NCBI GenBank assembly: GCA_016935665.1
Contig: JAFGQN010000130.1
Location: forward strand, 1 to 59,116
Direction: 5' to 3'
From: Deltaproteobacteria bacterium
GTDB taxonomy: Bacteria > Myxococcota_A > Polyangia > JAAYKL01
Length of the DNA stretch: 59,116 bases
Shown: positions 44,781-53,179 of the stretch, in pieces
How positions within the stretch are numbered: position 1 is the first letter of the stretch
Layout: the number at the start of each line of letters is the position of its first letter
Translations under genes and position numbers: made by a program
Notes under the pieces: generated by a model
Database searches by the model: none
Told to the model about the DNA's origin: nothing
The model's input: the letters and a program-made list of their open reading frames with translations, nothing else

Positions 44781-47390
44781 TTATTTCAGTTTCTCGGTAT
44801 GGGTCAGCAGCGACCGCGCGGGCACGTCAAACGATGTCAGGGGGCCACCACCCCGGGCGTAAACCGTTACCTTTAACGGGCCATCACCGGGATTGTACGC
44901 ACTGATACGATGACCTTTACCCGTGCCCTCATACACCAGCCCAGTGGGCATATCGGTATATTTGCTCCAGTCCACATGCCCCAGCGCACGGTTGGAATGG
45001 GCATAATAGTAGTTCAGAATAGCAGTGTTTTCCTTCATCACATCATGCCCGGCGTCCCACAACTCATCGAGTCGCTGCACTACATACGCCGCGTCAAACA
45101 GCTGCGCATATCCAAACGACACATTGGCCCACGTGCCCCAGTTGGCCTCGTCGTCCTTTGCTTCGTCAAGCAGACTCTGATATTCCATTGCCGCATAATC
45201 GTAGTCTTCAACCAGGTAATAAAACGAGGGTGCAATGGGCAACCATTGAATGCCGTGCTTGTACACCGGCTCATCGCCAAAATAGGTCCAGTACCCAATA
45301 TGATCGTTACGCACCACCGATGCAATCTCGTGGGTCCACTCCGATGGGAAATTCTCGTGATCCCGGTCAAACCAGTACTCGGCCACAGCACGGGATTCCA
45401 CGGTGTAGCCAAAGATGCCGGCATCCCGCATTACCGGATTTTTTGTAGCCACACCCAGCAGAAACAGCCCGGTCCACGACTGCATGGCCTCAGACGAAGA
45501 CTCCTGATTATTACCGCTGCCCGGATCTCCCAGACCACCGGCATAGGAATGCCCCATCCAAATGTCAAAGGTGCGCAGAAACGGAAAATTTTTATCGTTG
45601 CGATTGTAATTGGCATACTCCTTGGCCACCAGCGTGGCCATCTCGCCGTATTTGGCAGCAAAATCCGCGTCATACATGCCCAGAATGCCCGCCGCATATG
45701 TGTGATACCCATAATGAAAATGGTGATCCGTAAATTCCTGCGACCAATAGGAAAAGCCCATCCCCACCAGCGCCTTCCACCTGGGATAGGCGGCAAACAG
45801 ATGCTCTTTTTCGCCAGGAGTGTACGTGTACCAATCTTCCATGGCGGCGCGCAGCGTGTCGTGATATGTGTTGAAAAGTTCGGTATTGCCCAGCTCAAAG
45901 GCAAAATTCATGTACTTGGCGTAATTCACCAAATCCTTTCCACCCCAATACGTGTCGCCGCCGTATTCCGTATGTCCCCTGTAATCGTCCAGCAATTGGG
46001 TCATGCGCGTCGGCTGATACGCATTCGCTGCACCATCCAGCACCTCCGGTGCAGCAATTTTAGGCAAAATACCGATAAACGGATACGTAATGTCAAACAC
46101 ATGTCCGGCACTCACCTTAAGAGTGCCTCTGGGGGTAAACCATTCCAGCTTTGGCAACAGTTCAAACGAAAGTGCCGTCCGCTTGTAATGATGGGGAATC
46201 CACCCCTGCAACGTATCCACATTACCCAGGCCATGCAGATTTTCGCATACAATCTGCCAATGGGTGTTGACCTTCCCCTCTGCAGGGCGATAGTCCCAGC
46301 TGATTTCAGAATTCCGGGGCACCGCCGCGGCATACTGTGCAAACAGCGTTAAATCCGCAACGCCCTTCATGGTGGCCACCACCAGACTGTCCGATGTGAT
46401 CTGCAACGTATTGCCGTCTTTTGAAAAAACAGTGTTTTTGGGCGCAAACAATCCATAGGCAATCCCATCATTGACCACCGCCAGCGCGCCCCCCGTATAA
46501 GGGAATGTCACTGCAGCGCCAGCCTCATCATAGGCGTCCACATTTTCGAATGTTGCCTCGGCGGTCGTTCCCTTGAATTCAAACCACGTGTAGGGGCTGC
46601 CATGCAGCACGGTGGTGGTCATGGCCATGTCCCCATCGGGCATCACAAATCGCAGCAGCCAGTCCGCCCAGTCATCCGCCAGTGCGTTCCCCGGACTCAT
46701 GCCCGCACCGGACACCCTGACCGGCGCACTCTGAACCACGTGGAATCCATTATCCCCCGCATAATCCCAGTCCGTCATGGTGCGAATGACTACCCCTGTG
46801 CCGTTCACTGTCTCAAGCGCCGCAGGATACGCAAACAGTTTTTCATTTCCGTCGTTCACCAGCAACGCGGTCCACCAGTCGTTGGTGGGAATGGGCCGCC
46901 CAATGTTGGCGTCGGTCATATAAATGGGGCGAGAGCTGTTCATGGATTGCAAAATCACTTCATCGTCTTCGCCCAGTGTGCCGGGAATGGGACAACTCGC
47001 ATAACTGCCGCCGCCAACTGCCACCGGAACAATTTTTCCTTCGCAATCTCCCTTCACCTCTGTAATTTTTTCCGTATCCGCATCTCCTTTCGTATCGGTA
47101 TCGGCATCACCGCCGGTATCGACATCTGAATCTGCGCCCGAACCTGAATATGCATCGGGATTTGTATCTGTAATTGCACCGGAATCTGAATCAGTGTCCA
47201 AATCGGAAAACGTATCGATGTCCGAACTGGAATCAGGTGCCTTGTCGGTGTCTGTTTCGCCCGCCTGAGAGTCGGTGTCTCCGCCGTTGTTCGTTGGCGC
47301 GTCATTGCAGGCAACAGTCAGGCACATAACGGCCAGGTACGCAATGGTCAGCAATGCATTCCCGGCAATCTCCGTAATTTTCTGCGTCAT
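44781..47390 (-). CDS. GH81 endo-beta-1,3-glucanase lipoprotein
   Basis: 869 residues from ATG at 47390; AAAGGA lies about 11 bases upstream, and a GTG 36 bases earlier is a weaker alternative. Lipobox LTVAC, then about 95 residues of Asp/Thr/Ser linker. The catalytic module has the GH81 start IGRPIPTNDWWTALL, DHHFHYGYHTYAAGILG, and NNQESSSEAMQSWTGLFLLG with Glu630 and Glu634, the family's catalytic motif. GH81 enzymes cut beta-1,3-glucan such as laminarin, curdlan and fungal wall glucan. First gene of an operon with GH16; carries the GGGAAG-N19-AATA element upstream. Confidence 0.94.
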   Translation of the reverse strand: MTQKITEIAGNALLTIAYLAVMCLTVACNDAPTNNGGDTDSQAGETDTDKAPDSSSDIDTFSDLDTDSDSGAITDTNPDAYSGSGADSDVDTGGDADTDTKGDADTEKITEVKGDCEGKIVPVAVGGGSYASCPIPGTLGEDDEVILQSMNSSRPIYMTDANIGRPIPTNDWWTALLVNDGNEKLFAYPAALETVNGTGVVIRTMTDWDYAGDNGFHVVQSAPVRVSGAGMSPGNALADDWADWLLRFVMPDGDMAMTTTVLHGSPYTWFEFKGTTAEATFENVDAYDEAGAAVTFPYTGGALAVVNDGIAYGLFAPKNTVFSKDGNTLQITSDSLVVATMKGVADLTLFAQYAAAVPRNSEISWDYRPAEGKVNTHWQIVCENLHGLGNVDTLQGWIPHHYKRTALSFELLPKLEWFTPRGTLKVSAGHVFDITYPFIGILPKIAAPEVLDGAANAYQPTRMTQLLDDYRGHTEYGGDTYWGGKDLVNYAKYMNFAFELGNTELFNTYHDTLRAAMEDWYTYTPGEKEHLFAAYPRWKALVGMGFSYWSQEFTDHHFHYGYHTYAAGILGMYDADFAAKYGEMATLVAKEYANYNRNDKNFPFLRTFDIWMGHSYAGGLGDPGSGNNQESSSEAMQSWTGLFLLGVATKNPVMRDAGIFGYTVESRAVAEYWFDRDHENFPSEWTHEIASVVRNDHIGYWTYFGDEPVYKHGIQWLPIAPSFYYLVEDYDYAAMEYQSLLDEAKDDEANWGTWANVSFGYAQLFDAAYVVQRLDELWDAGHDVMKENTAILNYYYAHSNRALGHVDWSKYTDMPTGLVYEGTGKGHRISAYNPGDGPLKVTVYARGGGPLTSFDVPARSLLTHTEKLK

Positions 47391-47452
47391 ATCTGTTTTT
47401 ATCCTTTGATAGGGGTGTGCTGTCACACGCTTTTTTGCTGATGCTCAAAGCG

Positions 47453-47481
47453 TATTGCCGCAAAGAGAGCAAAACCTTCCC
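47453..47481 (-). promoter_or_regulatory. Candidate ECF-type promoter of the GH81-GH16 operon
   Basis: Minus strand GGGAAG (47481-47476), 19 bases, AATA (47456-47453), with TTTTG two bases after GGGAAG and C before AATA. About 63 bases upstream of the GH81 ATG. Confidence 0.6.
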
Positions 47482-47605
47482 GAAAATTTTCCTTTAATAA
47501 AATCAGTCTGCGCGTGTGCCCGTTTGCAACTGCCCCACTTTTTTGCCGAGGGCGGCGGGTTGACTGCCGGATGCCCGACACTGAATTGGCCTGGTACGAC
47601 TCTAA

Positions 47606-47773
47606 ACGTCACTGGAAAGGACCCACTCCAGGGACGTGTCGGTTGGCACAGAGTTGCATATCGAACAGTCGGGCATTCCCGAGGTCATTCCCCTTGACGC
47701 CTGTTACCTCGGCTGGCAGGTATCCCTCATCCAGCTGGCCAATCTGGTAGAACCGAATATTCCCGACCCATAG
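47606..47773 (+). pseudogene. C-terminal fragment of an SRPBCC/AHSA1-like protein
   Basis: An open frame between TAA (47603-47605) and TAG (47771-47773) encodes ELHIEQSGIPEVIPL followed by CYLGWQVSLIQLANLV. This matches the conserved end of AHSA1-type SRPBCC proteins (signature GIPxxxPxxxCYLGWQxSLxxLAxLVE). There is no start codon or N-terminal domain, so it is a gene remnant. It sits in the 500-base gap between GH81 and the next exported protein, with no other gene recognised there. Confidence 0.6.
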
Positions 47774-47899
47774 CAAAATCGCCCCCCTCTGCGCTTTCAG
47801 CACACCGAACCCCTCGATACTGTTGGTCTCGACACAGTCTCAGAATAGACGTAATGTGGGGCGGATGATGAAACAAAAAAAAAATACTGGCCAGGTGGT

Positions 47900-48994
47900 A
47901 TGGGTAACGAAGCGATTCAGGAAAAATCATTGATTTCGGTAGGGGTTGCGCTCTGTTTGCTGCTGAGCATCTGGATATTTGGGGCGTCCGCGTTGGCGTC
48001 GACACAAGGTCCCTCTGCCAAACCCGTTGTGATTGTATTCAGTGGTACAGCATCCGAGGGCCGTTCGGCGATGGAGGAGCAGTTTATCGTGTCGCTGCAG
48101 CTGGCACTGGACCGGTTTTCAGTGCGCGAGGTGGACGTGAGTCATGAGCCATTTACCTCGCTACCGCTCTCGGAGCGACTTGAAGTGATTGGCCAACATA
48201 CCGCTGTGTATGACGCTGTGGCGTCCGTGTGGATTGAACAGACCAATCGGCAACAGGTATTGCTGCATCTGGTGGCCATTGGAACGGGTCGGGCACTGGT
48301 GCGCATTATCGAAGCAAAAAATTCACCTTCTGCAGCGGAAGAACTGGCGTTTGCCGCGCAGGAACTGCTGGGCGAAGCGTACCTGTTTGAACAGACCCCG
48401 TCCAGTCCCCAGCTGGCATATGCGGTGAACCGTGTAAAAGAAACGATTCAAATCCCCCCCGAAACGCCACTGTCCAGGGTGGCACTCATTGCGCTGTTTA
48501 CCCTGAGTCGCAGTATTGCGGGCCATATTGGGCCATCTTTATATCTCGGGGGGGGAATGGATGTGTTTGTACCGCTGGGCAGCCGCTTTTTCGTCCGGTT
48601 TGGCGCCGGTGGCAGCTCTGGTCCCAACGCATCTTTTGCCGATGGAAATTTGACCACGCGAGGGGGATATATCAGAGCAATGGCGGGATTTCGCTCCCAG
48701 TTGTGGATGCTGTCCATCGGTCCCTATGTGGGAATGAGCGCCACTTGTCAGTTTGTCACGCTCCGGTTGGGCGAAGGAAAGGAACAAAAGGCTACCCGGG
48801 CCGGTTTCCGAGGGGACATGGGGGTGCAGCTGACGTTTCCGGTTACGGCGAACATGCACATTTTTGCCGATGGCGCGGTGGGGGGCTATGCAATTCGCAA
48901 TCGATACCGGCGTCTGTCCGATAATTCGGTTGTGGTGATGTCTCCGTTTGTGGACTGGCGCGCCTCGTTGGGTTTTTTATTCGCGATTTGGTAA
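47900..48994 (+). CDS. Exported protein with C-terminal beta-barrel-like domain (module B)
   Basis: 364 residues. Signal anchor or signal peptide (SVGVALCLLLSIWIFGASALAS). The N-terminal half has alternating alpha/beta pattern (KPVVIVFSGTASEGRSAMEEQFIVSLQLAL, AVYDAVASVWIEQTNRQQVLLHLVAIGTGRALVRIIE). The second half is strand-rich and glycine-rich (LYLGGGMDVFVPLGSRFFVRFGAGG, VDWRASLGFLFAIW), ending in an aromatic residue as outer-membrane barrels do. No clear ribosome site; GGTGGT precedes ATG. It lies upstream of the second sigma factor, matching the gene at 42480 in size, layout and position. Function unknown. Confidence 0.6.
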   Translation: MGNEAIQEKSLISVGVALCLLLSIWIFGASALASTQGPSAKPVVIVFSGTASEGRSAMEEQFIVSLQLALDRFSVREVDVSHEPFTSLPLSERLEVIGQHTAVYDAVASVWIEQTNRQQVLLHLVAIGTGRALVRIIEAKNSPSAAEELAFAAQELLGEAYLFEQTPSSPQLAYAVNRVKETIQIPPETPLSRVALIALFTLSRSIAGHIGPSLYLGGGMDVFVPLGSRFFVRFGAGGSSGPNASFADGNLTTRGGYIRAMAGFRSQLWMLSIGPYVGMSATCQFVTLRLGEGKEQKATRAGFRGDMGVQLTFPVTANMHIFADGAVGGYAIRNRYRRLSDNSVVVMSPFVDWRASLGFLFAIW

Positions 48995-49109
48995 AAAGTC
49001 AGTTCATAAAAAAAATGAAACAGTTTTGCCATATGCTGTCATTACAAAAGTGGCGTGAGTCCCATTGTCAATCCAATTGGGCGATGGGCCAACTGGAATG
49101 GGGGCGACG

Positions 49110-49152
49110 TGGGACATGCAATCGGTGTGTTTTGGGACAGTATTTTGGGACA
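49110..49152 (+). repeat. Direct repeats TGGGACA before the module B sigma gene
   Basis: TGGGACA occurs at 49110-49116, 49133-49139 and 49146-49152; the last two are part of a longer TTTTGGGACA repeat 13 bases apart. They end 8 bases before the ATG. They may be regulator or sigma contacts; position so close to the start suggests control of initiation or a leader. Confidence 0.45.
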
Positions 49153-49160
49153 ATATATAG

Positions 49161-49775
49161 ATGAATAACGGAATGGAGCAGGCTGCGGGCAGTACTCATT
49201 TGAATGACGATGCGCTGATGGCTCAGATGGTCGATGGTGATCTGACAGTGCTGGGAGAACTGTACCTGCGTCACAGTGCCATGGTTCACGGGGCCCTGGG
49301 GCGGTTCGCTCCTTTGATGCCCGACGCGGAAATACAGGAGATGAGCCAGGAGGTCTTCATGCTGCTTTGCAAAAAGGCCCGTCACTACCGGCAGCAGGGA
49401 AAATTCAGGGCGTTTCTGTACGGTATCGCGGTAAAAAAAGCCCGCACCTGGCAGCGGAACCACCTGTTGCGTCACCGCCTCCTCGGCACAATATCCAAAG
49501 ATCCCAATCCTCCCTGGCAGGGGCCAACAGAAAATTGCCCATCGGAACGCACGGCCCAGCGTGAAGTGGTGCGTCAGGTGTTGCAGCGATTGCCAAAGCA
49601 ACAGCGCGCGGTGCTGATTTTGTATTCAGTGGAGGGATTTAACAGCGAAGAAATCGGTGAAATTCTGAATATCAGTCCACAAGGGGTAAGAACCAGACTG
49701 TTTCGGGCGCGGCAGACCCTTATGGAAAACATTCATAGCGATGACTGGCTTCAATCGTTGCAGAGGGAAACATGA
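49161..49775 (+). CDS. ECF-family RNA polymerase sigma factor (module B)
   Basis: 204 residues, same length as the module A factor and similar throughout. Region 2: LGELYLRHSAMVHGALGRF, EMSQEVFMLLCKKARHYRQQGKFRAFLYGIAVKKA. Region 4: LQRLPKQQRAVLILYSVEGFNSEEIGEILNISPQGVRTRLFRARQ. Overlaps the FecR gene by 4 bases (ATGA). It lacks the GGGAAG-N19-AAYA element; the TGGGACA repeats lie just upstream, so it may recognise a different promoter. Confidence 0.92.
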   Translation: MNNGMEQAAGSTHLNDDALMAQMVDGDLTVLGELYLRHSAMVHGALGRFAPLMPDAEIQEMSQEVFMLLCKKARHYRQQGKFRAFLYGIAVKKARTWQRNHLLRHRLLGTISKDPNPPWQGPTENCPSERTAQREVVRQVLQRLPKQQRAVLILYSVEGFNSEEIGEILNISPQGVRTRLFRARQTLMENIHSDDWLQSLQRET

Positions 49776-51241
49776 CCAACAAGTGTAAACAGCTGCAAAA
49801 TAGTATCGACTGGCGATACCCCAGGGAACTGCCAGAGCCACTTTTAACCCACGTGGCGTCTTGCTCCGCCTGTCAGCGATACCTGCAAAAATGGCCGCTG
49901 ATTGAACGGGACGTCCAGGAAATCCTGCGCCTGCCGGAATTGGAAGACGACTGTGCAAAACAACGAAGCGCCAACAAGCTGGTACAACGTGCCACATCTA
50001 TGCAGGACCACCATCGCACTCATCCCCGCCTGCAGCCCGCTCTGGCGCTTTTGAGTATCGTTCTGTTTTCCATTGGCGCCGGCATTTTCTGGCGCCATAC
50101 GTCATCCACAAACCGCAACACGCCCCCATCGCAGTCGCTCAGTATCCGCTATCTGAACGGCCAATCCATCGTAAGTACAGCAACATTGAGGGTCGGAGAA
50201 TCGCTGGCATCACCCCCAAACGCACCGAAATTACTGAGTGTTTCCGGCGACAAAGTGGGTATGAGCGCAAAAAGTGCATTGCGTCTGAATCGAGCCACCG
50301 AAAAGGAACGGGTTTTTGAGCTGCAAAAAGGCGCCGTGGCCTGCCATGTGGCACATCGCAAAAGGGGCGTTCATTTTCGGATACAGATAGATGACATCCT
50401 GGTGACGGTGGTGGGCACCCGCTTCAGCGTTCACAAACAGAAAGACGGCGCCAGTGTGGCTGTCAATGATGGGACCGTAAGGGTTGGTCTCCAGGGGATG
50501 CGCTGGTCTGTTCACAGAGGCCAGCGTCTGACGGTTAAAGGTAGTGGGCGAATCCGGTGGGACGATGTATCCGCACAGGAAGCATTGCAGATGAAAAGGC
50601 TCCTTGGCGAAATTATGGAAACCAAAATCGATGACGCACCCAGCACTGGAGACGTGGTGGCGATGCCAGTGGCATTCGATGAGGATGACACGGGGGATGC
50701 GGATACAGAATCCCAGGCGGAATCGGGCGGCATCAAAGCCATTGCCCCCAAAGGTGCGTCCCGCGCGCCCAATCCCGCCATGAACCAATGGCGCAGCTGG
50801 ATCCTTTCGGGAAATCTGACGCAGGCCGAAAATGCGTTGACTGATTATCTGCGTCACGCCCCCAAAGATCGATTGGCCTGGACACTGCTGGCGGACTGCT
50901 ATCGCAAGGCCCATAAATGGAATGAGGCCGTATCGGCGTACCAAAAAGTCATTCGGCTGGCGCCTGTTGTGGAACGCAGACGGGCCCAATATCGCGCGGC
51001 CGCCATTCTGCAGGACAACCTGGGGGACCATCCGGGGGCTGTATTGCTGCTTGAAAAATATCTGTCTTCTGCAAAAAAAAGCGATATGCTCGGTGCGGAG
51101 GCCAGATTGCGTCTGGCGCGATCGTACATGCATGTGGGTAAGCGACAACGGGGGAAGGACATGTTGAATACCGTGATTAATAATTATACTGGCACTCCAG
51201 CCGCAGCCCAGGCGCATCGGATGTTGGCAAAATTGAAATGA
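49772..51241 (+). CDS. FecR-domain anti-sigma protein with zinc finger and TPR repeats (module B)
   Basis: 489 residues. Anti-sigma zinc finger HVASCSAC (HxxxCxxC, with Cys5 before it), membrane helix LALLSIVLFSIGAGIFW (about 90-106), FecR-like periplasmic domain (LQKGAVACHVAHRK, ILVTVVGTRFSVHK), an acidic hinge (DEDDTGDADTESQAESGG) and C-terminal TPRs (AWTLLADCYRKAHKWNEAVSAYQKVIRLAP). Same order as the module A protein. Coupled to the sigma gene in front and to the vWA-like gene behind (ATGA at both joints). Confidence 0.86.
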   Translation: MTNKCKQLQNSIDWRYPRELPEPLLTHVASCSACQRYLQKWPLIERDVQEILRLPELEDDCAKQRSANKLVQRATSMQDHHRTHPRLQPALALLSIVLFSIGAGIFWRHTSSTNRNTPPSQSLSIRYLNGQSIVSTATLRVGESLASPPNAPKLLSVSGDKVGMSAKSALRLNRATEKERVFELQKGAVACHVAHRKRGVHFRIQIDDILVTVVGTRFSVHKQKDGASVAVNDGTVRVGLQGMRWSVHRGQRLTVKGSGRIRWDDVSAQEALQMKRLLGEIMETKIDDAPSTGDVVAMPVAFDEDDTGDADTESQAESGGIKAIAPKGASRAPNPAMNQWRSWILSGNLTQAENALTDYLRHAPKDRLAWTLLADCYRKAHKWNEAVSAYQKVIRLAPVVERRRAQYRAAAILQDNLGDHPGAVLLLEKYLSSAKKSDMLGAEARLRLARSYMHVGKRQRGKDMLNTVINNYTGTPAAAQAHRMLAKLK

Positions 51242-52125
51242 GCAGGGCACCGATGACAGACAAAACGGTTTGGCGTTTGTTTTTTTATGTATTGTGGGCC
51301 ACTGTGGCCTGCACAGAAGAGTTTATTGTGAACGATGTGGGAAATCGCGACGATACAGAGACGAAAGATACACATTCGCCACCTGTCGATACCAACAATA
51401 ATCCGAGAGGATGCGATTTGAACACCGCAGACGGCGCCCCTGTAAATACAAAGGTCGATTTGGTTTTGGCGGTGGATAATTCCGCGGGAATGGAAGCAGA
51501 AACGGTCATGGTGCACACTGAGCTGCCAATACTGTTTTCAAATCTGACGCAGCAGGGAATCGATATGCACGTGATTCTTATTGCGGCATCAACGCCTGCT
51601 GATGATGGCAAAATTAAAAACGGTATCTGTCTCGAAGCGCCCATGGGCAGCGGCCAGTGCCCCGACGACACAAATCTGCCCAAATATCTTCATATTGAAC
51701 AAAACATTGGCAGCAAGGACGCGCTAACGGTCTTTGAAAAAACAAGGGATACCTGGCGCCCCGCTATTCGACCGGACAGTCAGGTCCACCTCATGGTGGT
51801 CTCCGATGACGATGCCAACATGGATGCCGCATCATTCATGTCACAGATGGACGCACTCACCCCGCCTTTGAACACGTTTTATTTTCACGCCATTGGTGCA
51901 TCCGTGGATAAAGCAATTGCCTGCGCATCCAACCCGCCCCTTGCCTGCTGTGAAACCGCTGCCAAAGAGGGCATCGCGTACAAAGACCTCGCGCAACAGA
52001 CCGATGGTTTATTTTACGATTTGTGTGAACAGAATTTCGCTTCGGCATTTGAGGAGTTGGACAGTTTCATAATGCAACGGGTGTGTGGCGAAGATATGCT
52101 GCCGGAAGCGCCCATCTCAGAGTAA
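51238..52125 (+). CDS. Lipoprotein with vWA-like domain
   Basis: 295 residues. Lipobox ATVAC, acidic linker (NRDDTETKDTHSPPVD), then a von Willebrand A-like domain: KVDLVLAVDNSAGMEAE (D-N-S-A-G in place of the metal-site DxSxS), VILIAAS, SQVHLMVVSDDDANMD and FYFHAIGASV. The canonical metal-site motif DxSxS is only partly kept (DNSAG), so metal binding is uncertain. Many cysteines in the second half. The last gene of module B, overlapping the FecR gene. Similar vWA lipoproteins are common in Myxococcota-like bacteria and mediate protein contacts. Confidence 0.72.
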   Translation: MSRAPMTDKTVWRLFFYVLWATVACTEEFIVNDVGNRDDTETKDTHSPPVDTNNNPRGCDLNTADGAPVNTKVDLVLAVDNSAGMEAETVMVHTELPILFSNLTQQGIDMHVILIAASTPADDGKIKNGICLEAPMGSGQCPDDTNLPKYLHIEQNIGSKDALTVFEKTRDTWRPAIRPDSQVHLMVVSDDDANMDAASFMSQMDALTPPLNTFYFHAIGASVDKAIACASNPPLACCETAAKEGIAYKDLAQQTDGLFYDLCEQNFASAFEELDSFIMQRVCGEDMLPEAPISE

Positions 52126-52242
52126 CCAGTGCAATTCATATTCAGGACACTGACCCAAATTGGTTTTCCATTAGGCCGCTGCTGCATTCCGTCCGGCTGC
52201 GTTGCTCGTCGGTCAAACATTCCGTTACTCTTTGGGCGCCGT

Positions 52243-52818
52243 CTATCCGTTCAAAACCGATGATGAAATCATCAGGGAATCAACTACATAACGCTGCATT
52301 TTGTCGATGGCTTCGTACAGAAACTGCGAATAAATTGTAGTCAGATCGGCGGCTTCTTTGTAGCAGTTCCATGCCCGGTTGCAAATATCTTTAGCGTTGC
52401 CAATGCCATAGGTATCCAGCTCGGCTCTGACAAATAAACCGTTGAGGCGATTGTACTGGATGCGCGCTTCCTTCACTGTATCGCAATCAAACATGGGAAT
52501 CTTCGCCGACACCGCCATACTTTTCTCGCCCGGAATGTTGAGCGAGAGCACCAGCACCATATCCTTGTGGCCGCGTCCCTCTCTTTCGAGGTTGATTTGC
52601 TGCATCAGATCATTGTTGTCCCTGAACGCAAAGGCCATAAACCGCAACAGGCATCGGCCCAACTCATATCCCGCCGGAAACTTCGCATCCCGGATTTGCT
52701 TCGTTTCCAGGTTCTGCGCCAGAGTCAGCTGGTCCAGCGCCGCCGAATAAGCGATTGCCACGGCGCGACGGGTCATGGACATAATGACAACAGCCGCCCA
52801 AAAAGTCCTTCCGGTCAA
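52243..52818 (-). CDS. Protein of unknown function, possible 5' frameshift
   Basis: 191 codons; start shown is TTG at 52818. Contents: TFWAAVVIMSMTRRAVAIAYSAALDQLTLAQNLE at the N-terminus, a beta-rich middle (DMVLVLSLNIPGEKSMAVSAKIPMFDCDT), then a helical end (IYSQFLYEAIDKMQRYVVDSLM). No family recognised. Just upstream, in the +1 frame, MDIAVNETTKMSLASK (ATG near 52864) runs into this frame if one base is removed at about 52820, so the true gene may start there. Convergent with the vWA gene. Confidence 0.5.
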   Translation of the reverse strand: MTGRTFWAAVVIMSMTRRAVAIAYSAALDQLTLAQNLETKQIRDAKFPAGYELGRCLLRFMAFAFRDNNDLMQQINLEREGRGHKDMVLVLSLNIPGEKSMAVSAKIPMFDCDTVKEARIQYNRLNGLFVRAELDTYGIGNAKDICNRAWNCYKEAADLTTIYSQFLYEAIDKMQRYVVDSLMISSSVLNG

Positions 52819-53179
52819 CTTTAGAAGCCAGTGACATCTTCGTGGTCTCGTTCACCGCGATGTCCATGGAAGGTTGCAGTGCACAACCTTGTCCTGGGGA
52901 TTGCCATAAGGCCATCAATATACCTTTAACGAGAGCGCAATTGTCTGACCATTTTTAAATCAGGGATTTTGTCGTTGACGGTGGTCGCGGATTGCGGGCA
53001 TATGTGGCAACAGACAGTCTCCCTATGTAACAGAAGGCATTGGGAGCGGAGAAAAACGTCAGGGAGGCAATGGCCACGTCCTGGCGGGATGCATTTATAA
53101 TTAAGCACGAGTGGATTCTTCGTCTTCATTTTTTAAATCAAGAATAAAATCATGAAATTAAAGTGGGCCGCAGGCTATC
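52819..53179. other. Intergenic stretch with no further gene recognised
   Basis: 361 bases between the unknown gene and the flippase gene. It holds the possible frameshifted 5' end described for 52243-52818 (minus strand, near 52820-52870). The rest shows no gene, hairpin with T-run or recognised promoter. Confidence 0.5.

Noticed and set aside
44910-46352. 480-codon open frame on the plus strand inside the GH81 gene
   Set aside because: Fully antisense to a gene with clear catalytic motifs; its composition (His/Arg/Pro rich) is that of a shadow frame.
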